58,678 nt of DNA from Leptospira sp. (GTDB lineage: Bacteria > Spirochaetota > Leptospiria > Leptospirales > Leptospiraceae): positions 1 through 58,678 of the forward strand of contig JAPZRK010000017.1 of NCBI GenBank assembly GCA_027531445.1, given 5' to 3'. Made by a program: the position numbers and the translations under genes. Of this stretch, positions 1-8,585 are shown in pieces. The first letter of the stretch is position 1, and every line of letters starts with the position of its first letter. The notes beneath the pieces were generated by a model that saw only the letters and a program-made list of their open reading frames with translations, was not told where the DNA came from and did not search any database.

Positions 1-213
1 AACTTTACAAACTCGATCACCGCGACGGCATTTACTACGATCACTGGAATGTCGGGAAATTGGTTTACGTTTTCAAATGCAAATTGCGTTAATTATAGTT
101 CGACGGGTGGATCTATAACTTCAAGTCAATCGAATCTCACATCCTCTGCCTCAATTTCTGGTGCTGGTCTTGGATGTGGAGGTAGTTTTTATCTTTTTTG
201 CGTGGAGCAATAA
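1..213 (+). CDS. C-terminal fragment of a DUF1554-like lipoprotein
   Basis: An open frame runs in from the left edge and stops at TAA 211-213, giving about 70 residues. The visible part is rich in Ser, Thr, Asn and Gly, has two internal cysteines, and ends in LFCVEQ. That ending, with the preceding Ser/Gly-rich stretch, is what I recall of the C-terminus of Leptospira DUF1554 surface lipoproteins, a family of unknown function. The start, signal peptide and lipobox lie outside the window, so the assignment rests on the tail alone. Confidence 0.6.
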   Translation, partial: NFTNSITATAFTTITGMSGNWFTFSNANCVNYSSTGGSITSSQSNLTSSASISGAGLGCGGSFYLFCVEQ

Positions 214-225
214 AGGAAACTCTTC

Positions 226-252
226 TTGACAATGACTCCCTCTGAGTATGTT
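226..252 (+). promoter_or_regulatory. possible promoter before the secreted protein / ebo genes
   Basis: A perfect TTGACA lies at 226-231. The best -10 candidate is TATGTT at 247-252 with a short 15-base spacer; a second, TTTAAT at 253-258, would need a 21-base spacer. Because genes from 289 to 7446 are closely spaced on one strand, this would be the natural start of the ebo transcript. The -10 match is weak. Confidence 0.3.
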
Positions 253-288
253 TTTAATCATTAATGTTTCGTAAAAAAGGATGATGCA

Positions 289-903
289 ATGAATCGACTT
301 CTTATCGTTTTCTTCTCTCTCATGATGAGTTTTCCATTATTTTCTCAAGAGGGGAAGTATGAACTTTCTGTCAATGGTTGGCCCGCTACTCTAGCTGACT
401 TTGATTCATTCCGTACGGAACAATCCTCAACCCCACAAGGTGCCGTCGTTTCTCTCCTTGCCGCATTGGATCTCTTTTCCAAGAATGAAGAGGAAGGACG
501 CAAAGCATTGATCTTAATTTTAGACGCGGGGTCTTTGACTACAGATACAAGCGCCAAGGGTTATAAAGGATTCAACGTTTCAAAAAATACATTGGATCTC
601 GTTCGCAGACAACTTTCTCAAAATCCAAATCTGACAGGATCCTACCTTCCTGGTTCAAGCACACAGAATGGATACACACCTTCCGCACCACCATATTCCT
701 TTACACTCACTGCCAATCGCTATAGTGGTGAGGTGAAAAATGGAGCCATCAAACTCTTTGTACCATGTTCTGGTGCAAGTAGCCCTCGTCCCGTTTCTAC
801 CAAACAAAATTCAAAGGGAGCATGGAAGGTTTCAGAATTTTCAAGTTTGTTAGTCGGTATCGCAAAACCCGCAAACCAATCCAATCCCGCGGACGATCTC
901 TGA
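289..903 (+). CDS. secreted protein of unknown function
   Basis: 204 residues with a clear Sec signal peptide (about residues 1-19, ending FPLFSQ), so it should be exported to the periplasm or beyond. The mature part contains a motif around PQGAVVSLLAALDLF, then a region rich in Ser, Pro and Tyr, and a C-terminal segment with paired basic and hydrophobic residues. I have seen proteins of this kind in Leptospira but know no function. The start is supported by an AAGGA-type ribosome site just upstream. It sits immediately before the ebo genes and overlaps the only conventional start of eboA, so co-transcription is possible. A role with the ebo products is inference only. Confidence 0.7.
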   Translation: MNRLLIVFFSLMMSFPLFSQEGKYELSVNGWPATLADFDSFRTEQSSTPQGAVVSLLAALDLFSKNEEEGRKALILILDAGSLTTDTSAKGYKGFNVSKNTLDLVRRQLSQNPNLTGSYLPGSSTQNGYTPSAPPYSFTLTANRYSGEVKNGAIKLFVPCSGASSPRPVSTKQNSKGAWKVSEFSSLLVGIAKPANQSNPADDL

Positions 904-1748
904 TTCCCGAAACATTTACAAAGTATATTTTCAGCCAATTGACACCTTCGGAAGGTGATTGGCTGAAGGGTCTTGGGGAGTCCGAACCATCTCAGATCAT
1001 GACAAGTTTTGTCGCGTTGCCTCGGTTTGTTGGTAAGCGCACGGTTTCATACCATCCTTCCTCGAATGGATTGTTATTTGCTGACCATCCTTCTTTCAAT
1101 GTTGACCAATGGTCGATTGTTCGACTTTTGCGTGTTTGGTTACTACTAAGGCTCTGTTCTACAACTGATGCGATAGCGGCTATCAATAATATTGAAACTT
1201 TATTCGATACAGCAGAATTGAATGAACTTGTGGCATTATTTTCTTCCTTAAGTTTACTGCCCTCTCCGAATGTCTGGTTGCCAAGAGCCACCGATGCCGT
1301 TAGATCCAATATGGGAGATGTATTTGATGCCATAGCATTGGCCAATCCCTATCCTAAGGTTTATTTCCCTGAGTCCGCCTGGAACCAATTGGTTTTAAAA
1401 ACGATCTTCAATGCGAAACCATTACACTACATTGATGGTTTGATGGAGAGGAGAAATTTTGAGTTAGCAAGGTCAGTTTCAGATTTGATCGAAGAAAGGT
1501 GGTCCGCAGGTCGTTCCATTCCGAATATGACGTGGAGTCTCGTCTCACCTTTCGTAAACGAAAGTATCATTTTAAAACTGAAACGTTTGATGGATAGTGG
1601 TGATCCGATTCAAATCCAGGTAGTTGCATTGGTCTGTAATGAGTCTAGCTATCCGAGTGCTCAGGATTTACTATTAAACTTGCCAGAACTAAAAAACGAA
1701 ATCCTATCAGGCAAATTGAGTTGGTCTAACTTTCAGGAATCAAACTAG
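822..1748 (+). CDS. eboA: EboA-like protein
   Basis: Mostly alpha-helical soluble protein, up to 308 residues, first gene of an ebo cluster. The family-like part begins about residue 28 with the pattern TFTKYIF...GDWL followed by FVALPRFVGK, which resembles the N-terminus of known EboA proteins as I recall them. Its biochemical role is unknown; in other bacteria the cluster is linked to export or trafficking of secondary-metabolite precursors. The start is uncertain: the only ATG in frame (822) lies 82 bases inside the preceding gene with its GGAG too close. A CTG at 900 that overlaps the upstream TGA (CTGA) and a TTG at 939 give lengths closer to the conserved region. The assignment comes from both sequence pattern and the five partner genes. 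Confidence 0.85.
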   Translation: MEGFRIFKFVSRYRKTRKPIQSRGRSLIPETFTKYIFSQLTPSEGDWLKGLGESEPSQIMTSFVALPRFVGKRTVSYHPSSNGLLFADHPSFNVDQWSIVRLLRVWLLLRLCSTTDAIAAINNIETLFDTAELNELVALFSSLSLLPSPNVWLPRATDAVRSNMGDVFDAIALANPYPKVYFPESAWNQLVLKTIFNAKPLHYIDGLMERRNFELARSVSDLIEERWSAGRSIPNMTWSLVSPFVNESIILKLKRLMDSGDPIQIQVVALVCNESSYPSAQDLLLNLPELKNEILSGKLSWSNFQESN

Positions 1749-1757
1749 ATCGAATCA

Positions 1758-2786
1758 ATGTGCAAATCAGACAAAGATACTCAACAAAATCCATCCCATT
1801 TTGAAAATTCGGTTTCGGAAGATAAGTCGATCTCCCATAGCGACATAGCTTACGATGAGTTAGAAACGTTAGTTGAGGGTATGCGATTTTTTGATCCACA
1901 CATTCATATGGTATCCCGAACAACGGATGACTATCAAATGATGTCAAAGGCAGGAATTGTTGCAGTCATTGAACCTGCATTCTGGGTCGGACAACCGAGA
2001 ACGGGTTTATCTACCTTTAAAGATTATTATAGCAGTCTAGTTGGTTGGGAACGATTTCGTTCATCGCAATTTGGTATCAAACATTATTGTACGATGGGTT
2101 TAAATTCTCGAGAGGCAAATAATGAACGATTGGCGGACGAGGTGATGGAAATATTACCTTTGTTTGCTTATAAAGAAGGAGTAGTCGGTATTGGTGAAAT
2201 TGGTTTTGACGACCAAACACCTTTAGAAGAAAAATACTACCGATTGCAATTGGAACTTGCAAAAAAAGCAAAACTACCTGTCCAGATCCATACACCACAT
2301 CGCGATAAAAAAAAGGGAACCGAACGAAGCATGTCCATTGCTCTGGAACATGGACTTGATCCTTCTTGGGTGATTGTAGATCATAATAATGAGGAGACAG
2401 TCAAATCCGTATTGGACCAAGGCTTTTGGGCGGCATTTACCATTTATCCCTTCACCAAAATGGGCAATGAACGAATGGTCTCCATCGTAAAAGAATACGG
2501 TTCCGAGAAGATCATGGTGAACTCAAGTGCTGATTGGGGCATCTCAGATCCGTTAGCCGTTCCAAAAACTGCCGCCTTGATGAAAATAAGAGGCATATCA
2601 ATGGAAGACATCAAAAAAGTAACATACTCAAATGCGATACTAGCTTTTGCTCAAAGTGGACAGATTGATAGCAAAGACTTTGATACAGAATATATTTTTG
2701 ATCCCAATGCAAGATTTCACGGAAACTCTATTTTACGTGGAGGCCAACAACCTACGATCAAAAAAAACTCATTGATTATTAGCTAA
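1758..2786 (+). CDS. eboB: EboB, TatD-like metal-dependent hydrolase
   Basis: 342 residues with the TatD-type amidohydrolase TIM barrel. The metal-binding motif HIH occurs at about residues 49-51 (FFDPHIHM), followed by GEIGFD with the bridging glutamate, QIHTPH, VDHNNE and SSADWG, so all expected metal ligands appear to be present and the enzyme should be active on a phosphoester or amide substrate that is not known. The barrel begins at Met43 (ATG at 1884); the preceding 42 residues are polar and low in complexity, and may be untranslated or a genuine extension. It is 9 bases after eboA and 7 bases before eboC. TatD-like hydrolases at this position define eboB in other clusters. Confidence 0.88.
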   Translation: MCKSDKDTQQNPSHFENSVSEDKSISHSDIAYDELETLVEGMRFFDPHIHMVSRTTDDYQMMSKAGIVAVIEPAFWVGQPRTGLSTFKDYYSSLVGWERFRSSQFGIKHYCTMGLNSREANNERLADEVMEILPLFAYKEGVVGIGEIGFDDQTPLEEKYYRLQLELAKKAKLPVQIHTPHRDKKKGTERSMSIALEHGLDPSWVIVDHNNEETVKSVLDQGFWAAFTIYPFTKMGNERMVSIVKEYGSEKIMVNSSADWGISDPLAVPKTAALMKIRGISMEDIKKVTYSNAILAFAQSGQIDSKDFDTEYIFDPNARFHGNSILRGGQQPTIKKNSLIIS

Positions 2787-2793
2787 ATTAACA

Positions 2794-3666
2794 ATGTCTT
2801 CTACTTTTAAATCTTATCTCCAACTAACAAGACCTGCAAATTTAGTCACTGCAATTGCAGATATCCTTGCTGGTATGGCGATTGCCCAATATCAGTTTTT
2901 AAACCTTTCTTTCGTCTTTTTATTCCTTTCCACTGTATGTTTGTATGCTGGTGGTGTCGTACTAAATGATTACTTTGATCTTGAAATCGATCGTGTGGAA
3001 AGGAGAGAAAGACCTATTCCGAGTGGGAAAGTTCCGAAGAATTATGCTTTAGTCTTGGGGTTATTACTCCTACTAGCAGGAATTTCTTTTGCATTTGTAT
3101 TTTCAATACTTAGTGGCCTGATTGCAAGTATTCTTACAATTTTTATCTTATTTTATGATTGTTATGCGAAACATTCTTCTTTGTTGGGCCCGCTTGTGAT
3201 GGGGATGTGTCGTGGTGCAAATCTACTCTTGGGTATCAGCAGTGTGACATTGATGGTTGGAGAGTATTTTTGGATGGCCTATCTTCCGATTATTTACATC
3301 GGTGCCATCACAATCATCAGTCGTGATGAAGTTTATGGAGGCACTCGAGGAGCCATTCTATTGGCGCTGGTGATGTATCTGGCGGTTTGGGGTTCACAGA
3401 TTGTGATGGGAGTGTTACTACAAAAGGATATTTTATTTGTCCTATTTGTATCCCTCCATATTTTATACGCTTTATTGCCACTTCTAAGGGCATATTGGAA
3501 TGCGACTGGACGATTGATCCAACTTGCAGTAAAAGCAGGTGTCATCTCGATCATCCTTCTGAATGCTTCAACGGCCGCCATTTTTGGAAATTTCTATCTA
3601 GCTATTTTAATCGTCTTACTTCTTCCGATTTCCATTTTGTTTGCACGATTTTTCTCGGTTACTTAA
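2794..3666 (+). CDS. eboC: EboC, UbiA-family prenyltransferase
   Basis: 290 residues, integral membrane protein with about eight to nine hydrophobic helices. The first aspartate-rich motif of the UbiA superfamily is present as NDYFDLEID (about residues 58-66), with the following RRERPIPSGKV typical of the loop. The second motif corresponds to the region around YDCYAKHSSLLGP, where only one Asp is seen. Family members transfer a prenyl chain to an aromatic or polar acceptor using Mg2+. The acceptor in ebo systems is not established. Placement between the TatD-like and dehydroquinate synthase-like genes is the standard ebo order and makes eboC more likely than ubiA or menA. Confidence 0.9.
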   Translation: MSSTFKSYLQLTRPANLVTAIADILAGMAIAQYQFLNLSFVFLFLSTVCLYAGGVVLNDYFDLEIDRVERRERPIPSGKVPKNYALVLGLLLLLAGISFAFVFSILSGLIASILTIFILFYDCYAKHSSLLGPLVMGMCRGANLLLGISSVTLMVGEYFWMAYLPIIYIGAITIISRDEVYGGTRGAILLALVMYLAVWGSQIVMGVLLQKDILFVLFVSLHILYALLPLLRAYWNATGRLIQLAVKAGVISIILLNASTAAIFGNFYLAILIVLLLPISILFARFFSVT

Positions 3667-3705
3667 ACTCTTGGTAAATGGAATCAAACTAGAGCATCTA
3701 CTTAA

Positions 3706-4866
3706 ATGAACGAATTAAAATCAATCCAATCCCGGTTTCAAATCAGTTATAAATATGATGTTCATTTCACAAATCGACTGTTTGATTTAGATAACCCGTT
3801 ATTTCGCGAGGCGTTGCTTTCTCTTTCCGATCCGTCAGCTCAAAAGAAAATTTTAGTTATTATCGATTCTGGTTTTTTTGATTACCACCCAAATCTGAAA
3901 GAGGAAATCAAAGCATACTTCGATTCTCTAGAATCAAGGATAACATTGGTGGAAGAGATTCTACTCGTACCTGGTGGTGAGAATTGTAAGAATGATATCA
4001 ATGTCTATGAGTCTCTCATTGACGCAGTAGACAGATTTGGTATCGACAGGCATTCCTTTATTATGTGTATCGGTGGTGGCGCCTTACTAGATTTAGTTGG
4101 ATATGTGGCAGCAACTTCTCACAGAGGGATTCGACTGATTCGTATTCCAACAACAGTCCTTTCTCAGAACGACTCAGGAGTAGGTGTAAAAAATAGTATT
4201 AACTTTAAAGGTAAGAAGAATTTTTTAGGTACTTTTGCACCACCAGCACTCGTTATCAATGATTTTACCTTTTTGCAGACATTAAATGATCGAGACTGGA
4301 GATCGGGTATTGCAGAGGCAATTAAAGTCGCATTGATCAAGGACGCTTCCTTTTTTAATTGGCTGTGGGAAGTAGCTCCGCTGCTTTCTAAAAGAGATTT
4401 AAATGTAATGTCAACTTTAATCGAAAGATGCGCAAGACTACATGTGGAACATATCGCCAGTGGAGATCCATTTGAATCGGGTTCTTCCCGACCCTTAGAT
4501 TTTGGGCATTGGTCCGCACATAAACTAGAGTATTTAACAAATTTTGAGATGAGACATGGAGAAGCAGTCGCGATTGGAATGGCGATTGATACAGTATATT
4601 CGAATAAAGTAGGTATGCTTTCAAATGATAGTATGTCTTCCATTTTAAATTTACTCTTGAGTTTGGGATTTAAAGTTTACCATGATGCGCTATCCCTTGA
4701 TTCATATTCTCATTTAGAGAAGGCACTCAATGAATTTCGAGAACATCTAGGAGGAAGATTAACTATCATGTTGTTGAGAGAGGTCGGAACTTCCATCGAA
4801 ATCCATCAAATAGATAAGGAAATATTGTATGAGAGTGTACACTTTTTAAAAAAATATCAGGTATAA
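3706..4866 (+). CDS. eboD: EboD, 3-dehydroquinate synthase-like enzyme
   Basis: 386 residues of the dehydroquinate synthase/sugar phosphate cyclase superfamily. The NAD-binding motif GGGALLDLVGYVAA is at about residues 123-136, followed by IPTTVLSQNDSGVGVK and GTFAPP. The Zn ligands are all recognisable: Glu in GIAEAIK, His in DFGHWSAHKLE and His in MRHGEAVAIGM. It is therefore probably catalytically competent as a cyclase, but its context in an ebo cluster argues against it being the housekeeping aroB, which typically is shorter and lies elsewhere. The true substrate could be a sedoheptulose-type sugar phosphate or another polyol. It ends one base before the GTG of eboE. Confidence 0.88.
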   Translation: MNELKSIQSRFQISYKYDVHFTNRLFDLDNPLFREALLSLSDPSAQKKILVIIDSGFFDYHPNLKEEIKAYFDSLESRITLVEEILLVPGGENCKNDINVYESLIDAVDRFGIDRHSFIMCIGGGALLDLVGYVAATSHRGIRLIRIPTTVLSQNDSGVGVKNSINFKGKKNFLGTFAPPALVINDFTFLQTLNDRDWRSGIAEAIKVALIKDASFFNWLWEVAPLLSKRDLNVMSTLIERCARLHVEHIASGDPFESGSSRPLDFGHWSAHKLEYLTNFEMRHGEAVAIGMAIDTVYSNKVGMLSNDSMSSILNLLLSLGFKVYHDALSLDSYSHLEKALNEFREHLGGRLTIMLLREVGTSIEIHQIDKEILYESVHFLKKYQV

Positions 4867-4867
4867 T

Positions 4868-6070
4868 GTGAAAACCAAATATGGACACCTAACATACTGT
4901 TCCAATATTCACCCGGGAGAAAGTTGGAAGGATCATTTCACAAATTTGATGGTCTACCTTCCTCAGATAAAAAAAAGTATATCTCCACATGCACCTTTCG
5001 GAATCGGACTTCGCCTTTCGAATGAAGCATCTCTAGACTTGATCTTACCAAAAAATCTAGAAACATTTCGAGCATGGTTGATTAAGGAAGATTTATACCT
5101 TATCTGCATCAATGGATTTCCATTTGGAGGTTTTCATGAAGGACGTATAAAAGAAAAAGTATACCATCCTGATTGGTTAGATGAAGAACGTAGTTCGTAC
5201 ACCATAAGACTTTTTAAAATACTTTCTGCCTTACTTCCAGAGGAAGGGGAGGGTGGAGTTTCCACTCCGCCACTTTCCTATTTTGATTTTTGGAATGAGC
5301 ACAAAAGTGTGGAAAGAAATATTGAACTGGTAACCAAAAACATGATAGAGGTATTAGGTGAAGTTTCTTCCATGGGAAAGCAAAAATCTCAGATACTCCA
5401 TCTGGATATTGAACCAGAACCAGATGGAGTGCTTGGAAATGTACAGACTTTGATTGATTGGTATTTGCAAAATTTGTTACCTCAAGCTCGGATGATTCAT
5501 CAGGCTAAATCTGGGTTTTCCAATGAGGAATCAGATTTGTTTGTCAAAAAACACATCCGAGTTTGCCTAGATGCCTGTCATTTGGCTGTGTCTTATGAAG
5601 ATCCGGAAGAGATTCTTTCTTTGTTAAGAAGCCACCAAATACAAGTAGGTCGGTTGCAAGTGAGTTCTGCATTGAAAGTAAGTCTTACGTCCCAAGTATT
5701 AGAAAAGCAGATGCACTTGAAACAATTCGATGAGCCCATGTACCTGCACCAAGTCATCCAACGATCGGACAAATCAGAACTAACATCGTTTAGAGATTTA
5801 TCCGATGCGCTAAATTCAGAAATAAAACTTGATGCAGTAGAATGGCGAATCCATTTTCATGTTCCAATATTTGCACAAGGGTATGGACTTCTTTCTTCTA
5901 CACAAAGTGATTTGATTGATTTGCTTGGATTTCAAAAAGAGTATCATTTCACTAAGATATTGGAAGTGGAAACCTACACTTGGGCTTTGCTACCAAAAGA
6001 TTTACAAGTGAACATTGAAAATTCGATCATCAGGGAGTTGGAATGGGTTCAATTACAGCTAAACGAGTAA
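4868..6070 (+). CDS. eboE: EboE, TIM-barrel metabolite traffic protein
   Basis: 400 residues, start GTG at 4868 directly after the eboD stop. The N-terminus carries TYCSNIHPGESW, which I recognise as the hallmark of EboE, and the interior contains HLDIEPEPDG and VCLDACHLAV, strings expected at metal-binding strands of AP-endonuclease-2/xylose isomerase-like TIM barrels. No signal peptide is seen, so it is cytoplasmic. The function is not known biochemically; family members are described as metabolite traffic proteins because mutants in other bacteria affect where a product accumulates. It overlaps eboF by 28 bases, indicating translational coupling. Confidence 0.88.
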   Translation: MKTKYGHLTYCSNIHPGESWKDHFTNLMVYLPQIKKSISPHAPFGIGLRLSNEASLDLILPKNLETFRAWLIKEDLYLICINGFPFGGFHEGRIKEKVYHPDWLDEERSSYTIRLFKILSALLPEEGEGGVSTPPLSYFDFWNEHKSVERNIELVTKNMIEVLGEVSSMGKQKSQILHLDIEPEPDGVLGNVQTLIDWYLQNLLPQARMIHQAKSGFSNEESDLFVKKHIRVCLDACHLAVSYEDPEEILSLLRSHQIQVGRLQVSSALKVSLTSQVLEKQMHLKQFDEPMYLHQVIQRSDKSELTSFRDLSDALNSEIKLDAVEWRIHFHVPIFAQGYGLLSSTQSDLIDLLGFQKEYHFTKILEVETYTWALLPKDLQVNIENSIIRELEWVQLQLNE

Positions 6071-7446
6071 ATTTCAAAAAAACAGTCGTGATAGATGTAG
6101 TGGGATTGAGTGAAAGCGTGATCGGCGAATCCACTCCATTTTTAGCGGATTATGTGAAGCGAAATCACATAACACGAATTCGTCCAATGCTCCCAGCCGT
6201 AACGACTTCTGTCCAGTCTACATACCTTACTGGCAAACCACCCTCAAAACACGGTATAGTTGGGAATGGATGGTATGATCGATCCGACAGTGAAATCAAA
6301 TTTTGGAAGCAGTCCAATCATTTGGTATTGGCAGAAAAAATTTGGGATAAGGCAAAAGCTTTAGATCCGAATTTTACATGTTCTAAAATGTTTTGGTGGT
6401 ACAATATGTACGCAAATGTAGACTATTCGGTTACGCCAAGACCTCAATACCATGCCGACGGTGTGAAAGCTCCAGATTGTTATAGCCTACCAGAAGGTCT
6501 TCGAGATGAGTTGCAGGAAAAATTCGGTGTATTTCCACTTTTTCATTTCTGGGGACCTAAGACGAGTATCAAGGCATCGCAATGGATTGCTGATGCTTCT
6601 ATGTATATTGATCAAAAGTATGATCCAACACTTACCTTTATCTACTTACCACACTTGGACTATTGTCTTCAGAAATTTTCAATTGATTCAAAACAATCTC
6701 AAAGTGATTTAACGGAAATCGATTCTCTCATACATGACCTAGTCAAATACTATGAATCGAAAGAGACTAACGTGATACTTCTTTCCGAGTATGGGATTGT
6801 ACCCGTCAATCACCCAATACACATCAATCGAATTTTGAGAGAAGCTGGTTATTTGAGTGTAAGAAAAGAAAGATGGTATGAGTTGTTAGATGCAGGTGCA
6901 TCTAAAGCATTCGCTGTTTCAGATCACCAAATTGCACATATCTATTTGAACGACAAGTCAATCACAGATTCATTGATGAGTATGTTAAAAGGAGTAAAAG
7001 GAATTCATCTCGTTTTGGATCGAAAGGCCCAAAAGAAATATCAAATTGATCATGAAAGATCTGGAGATATAGTGCTTGTCGCAAATGCAAATAGTTGGTT
7101 TACTTATTATTATTGGTTGGATGACAAAAAATCACCAGACTTTGCAAAAACAGTCGAAATCCATCGGAAACCAGGATATGATCCGTGCGAAATGTTCTTT
7201 GATCAAAAAAATCGGTGGATCAAATTAAAGGCGGCTTATAAATTAATTCGTAAAAAGTTAGGATTTCGTTATACGATGGATGTGATATCGCTTGATGCAA
7301 ATCTGGTAAAAGGTTCTCATGGGGCAGTTGATATCCCAAAACAGTACTTTCCCATTTTGATTTCAAATCAAAACGTTAATCAGCAAGAGGTCAAAGCCGA
7401 TCAAGTCTATTCCCTCATTTGGAAATCACTTATTAGCCGTTTTTAA
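6043..7446 (+). CDS. eboF: EboF, alkaline phosphatase-superfamily phosphodiesterase
   Basis: 467 residues of the nucleotide pyrophosphatase/phosphodiesterase type. The first metal-binding Asp is in VVIDVVGL (about residue 18), the nucleophile region is LPAVTTSVQSTYLTGKPPS, and HGIVGNGWYD follows, a string I associate with EboF. Asp in YLPHLDY and His in KGSHGA match further metal ligands. The usual Asp-His pair (SDHG in the superfamily) is SEYG here, which may alter metal binding. No signal peptide is visible. It is the last of the six ebo genes and overlaps eboE. Confidence 0.86.
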   Translation: MGSITAKRVNFKKTVVIDVVGLSESVIGESTPFLADYVKRNHITRIRPMLPAVTTSVQSTYLTGKPPSKHGIVGNGWYDRSDSEIKFWKQSNHLVLAEKIWDKAKALDPNFTCSKMFWWYNMYANVDYSVTPRPQYHADGVKAPDCYSLPEGLRDELQEKFGVFPLFHFWGPKTSIKASQWIADASMYIDQKYDPTLTFIYLPHLDYCLQKFSIDSKQSQSDLTEIDSLIHDLVKYYESKETNVILLSEYGIVPVNHPIHINRILREAGYLSVRKERWYELLDAGASKAFAVSDHQIAHIYLNDKSITDSLMSMLKGVKGIHLVLDRKAQKKYQIDHERSGDIVLVANANSWFTYYYWLDDKKSPDFAKTVEIHRKPGYDPCEMFFDQKNRWIKLKAAYKLIRKKLGFRYTMDVISLDANLVKGSHGAVDIPKQYFPILISNQNVNQQEVKADQVYSLIWKSLISRF

Positions 7447-7509
7447 TCATTCCGAGAGAATCTATTTTATGGATGTATCTCATTTTTTATTTGAAGATAA
7501 GGGTATGGA

Positions 7510-7551
7510 ATGAGAATTCTGATAGTGAATCAATTAGGTGTTATTAAGTGA
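7510..7551 (+). other. 13-codon open frame coupled to the next start
   Basis: ATG at 7510 opens a 13-codon frame (MRILIVNQLGVIK) ending in TGA 7549-7551 that overlaps the GTG start of the next gene as GTGA. The peptide resembles the first strand of many glycosyltransferases (MRILIVNQ), so this could be a remnant of a deleted glycosyltransferase gene or a coupling leader. Nothing else supports translation. Confidence 0.25.
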
Positions 7552-8585
7552 AAAATAAAAAAATCTCATCAAACAAATCCACAAAGACCAATATATTTTG
7601 GAAACTATATCAAGATGATCCCATTTTGAAACCTTCATTTCCTTCTCCAATTTTGGCTGATCCAAGTTTTTTATTTCCAGATCATACGATCGATCACAAG
7701 TGGCATCTTTTTGCTCATAATATCTTTGGTGTGTTACATTATACATCTGAGAATGGGATAGAATGGTCAAAGCCCAAGTATGTTGCAAAAAATGGTATGC
7801 GTCCCTTTATTTACCAAGAAGGATTTAAATACTTTCTTTATTTTGAAAGGTACAAGCCGTTCCATCTTCTCATGTCTTGGTTTCCTTTTCGAAAATGGTC
7901 ATCTCAAATTGTGGTAATGGAAAGTAGTGATTTAAAGACATGGACGAATCCAAGAACGGTACTTTTGCCTTCAAAGGATTTTCATTCCGACCCTAAGTTA
8001 GGCGAGTCTGTCAGTAATCCATGTATTGTGAAAATGCCTGACAACAAATATCGTTTGTATTACTCTTCTTCATTAGTATATGTTAAGGATTGCGGTTTTT
8101 GTGAACCGAAATTTATCAGTGTTGCCGAAGCAGATACTCCTGCTGGTCCTTTTCGTTTATTCACCCAACCCATTTTTTCTCCTGATGTAAATGATTCGTT
8201 TTCAAATTTGGGCGCAGGTTCGATCAAAGTGATTCGATGGCGTGATCGTTTTTTTGGCTTTCAAAATGGTATTTTTTGGAATGAAACACGACAACAATCA
8301 GGATCCGCCATTTTATTTTTACAAAGTGAAGATGGCATTCATTTTGATCGAATCAATGATGGACCGATTCTTGGACCAACTGGAAGAGGATGGAAAGCCA
8401 CTCACGTCTACGCTTGCGATGTTCGATATTCTGAAGAAGAGAAAGTATTTATCATGTACTTTAATGCACGCAATGCGGCTCACTGGACAAAAGGAAAAGA
8501 AGCAATCGGTTTATTTGTAGGAAAGGTAGAAGAGGAAGTCATTTCAAAGACTCCTGCCAAGAAGAAAAAAAAATCAAAGAAGTGA
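7548..8585 (+). CDS. glycoside-hydrolase-like five-bladed beta-propeller protein
   Basis: 345 residues, GTG start at 7548. The protein shows repeated blade-like segments of the GH43/GH32/GH68/GH130 fold: ILADPSFLF, HYTSENGIEWSKP, RPFIYQEGFKYFLYFER, MESSDLKTWTNP, SNPCIVKMPDNKYRLYYSSS, FLQSEDGIHFDR. The PSFLF/NPCIV/GAGS spacing suits a sugar-binding cleft, but I cannot assign the catalytic acids with confidence. There is no signal peptide and the tail is a Lys-rich run (KKKKKSKK). It lies 101 bases after eboF on the same strand and is convergent with manA, so it may belong to the ebo transcript. Its substrate is unknown. Confidence 0.65.
   Translation: MKNKKISSNKSTKTNIFWKLYQDDPILKPSFPSPILADPSFLFPDHTIDHKWHLFAHNIFGVLHYTSENGIEWSKPKYVAKNGMRPFIYQEGFKYFLYFERYKPFHLLMSWFPFRKWSSQIVVMESSDLKTWTNPRTVLLPSKDFHSDPKLGESVSNPCIVKMPDNKYRLYYSSSLVYVKDCGFCEPKFISVAEADTPAGPFRLFTQPIFSPDVNDSFSNLGAGSIKVIRWRDRFFGFQNGIFWNETRQQSGSAILFLQSEDGIHFDRINDGPILGPTGRGWKATHVYACDVRYSEEEKVFIMYFNARNAAHWTKGKEAIGLFVGKVEEEVISKTPAKKKKKSKK

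Noticed and set aside
3706..4866. Housekeeping aroB as the identity of the dehydroquinate synthase-like gene
   Set aside because: Five other ebo family members surround it in standard order, so eboD fits better.
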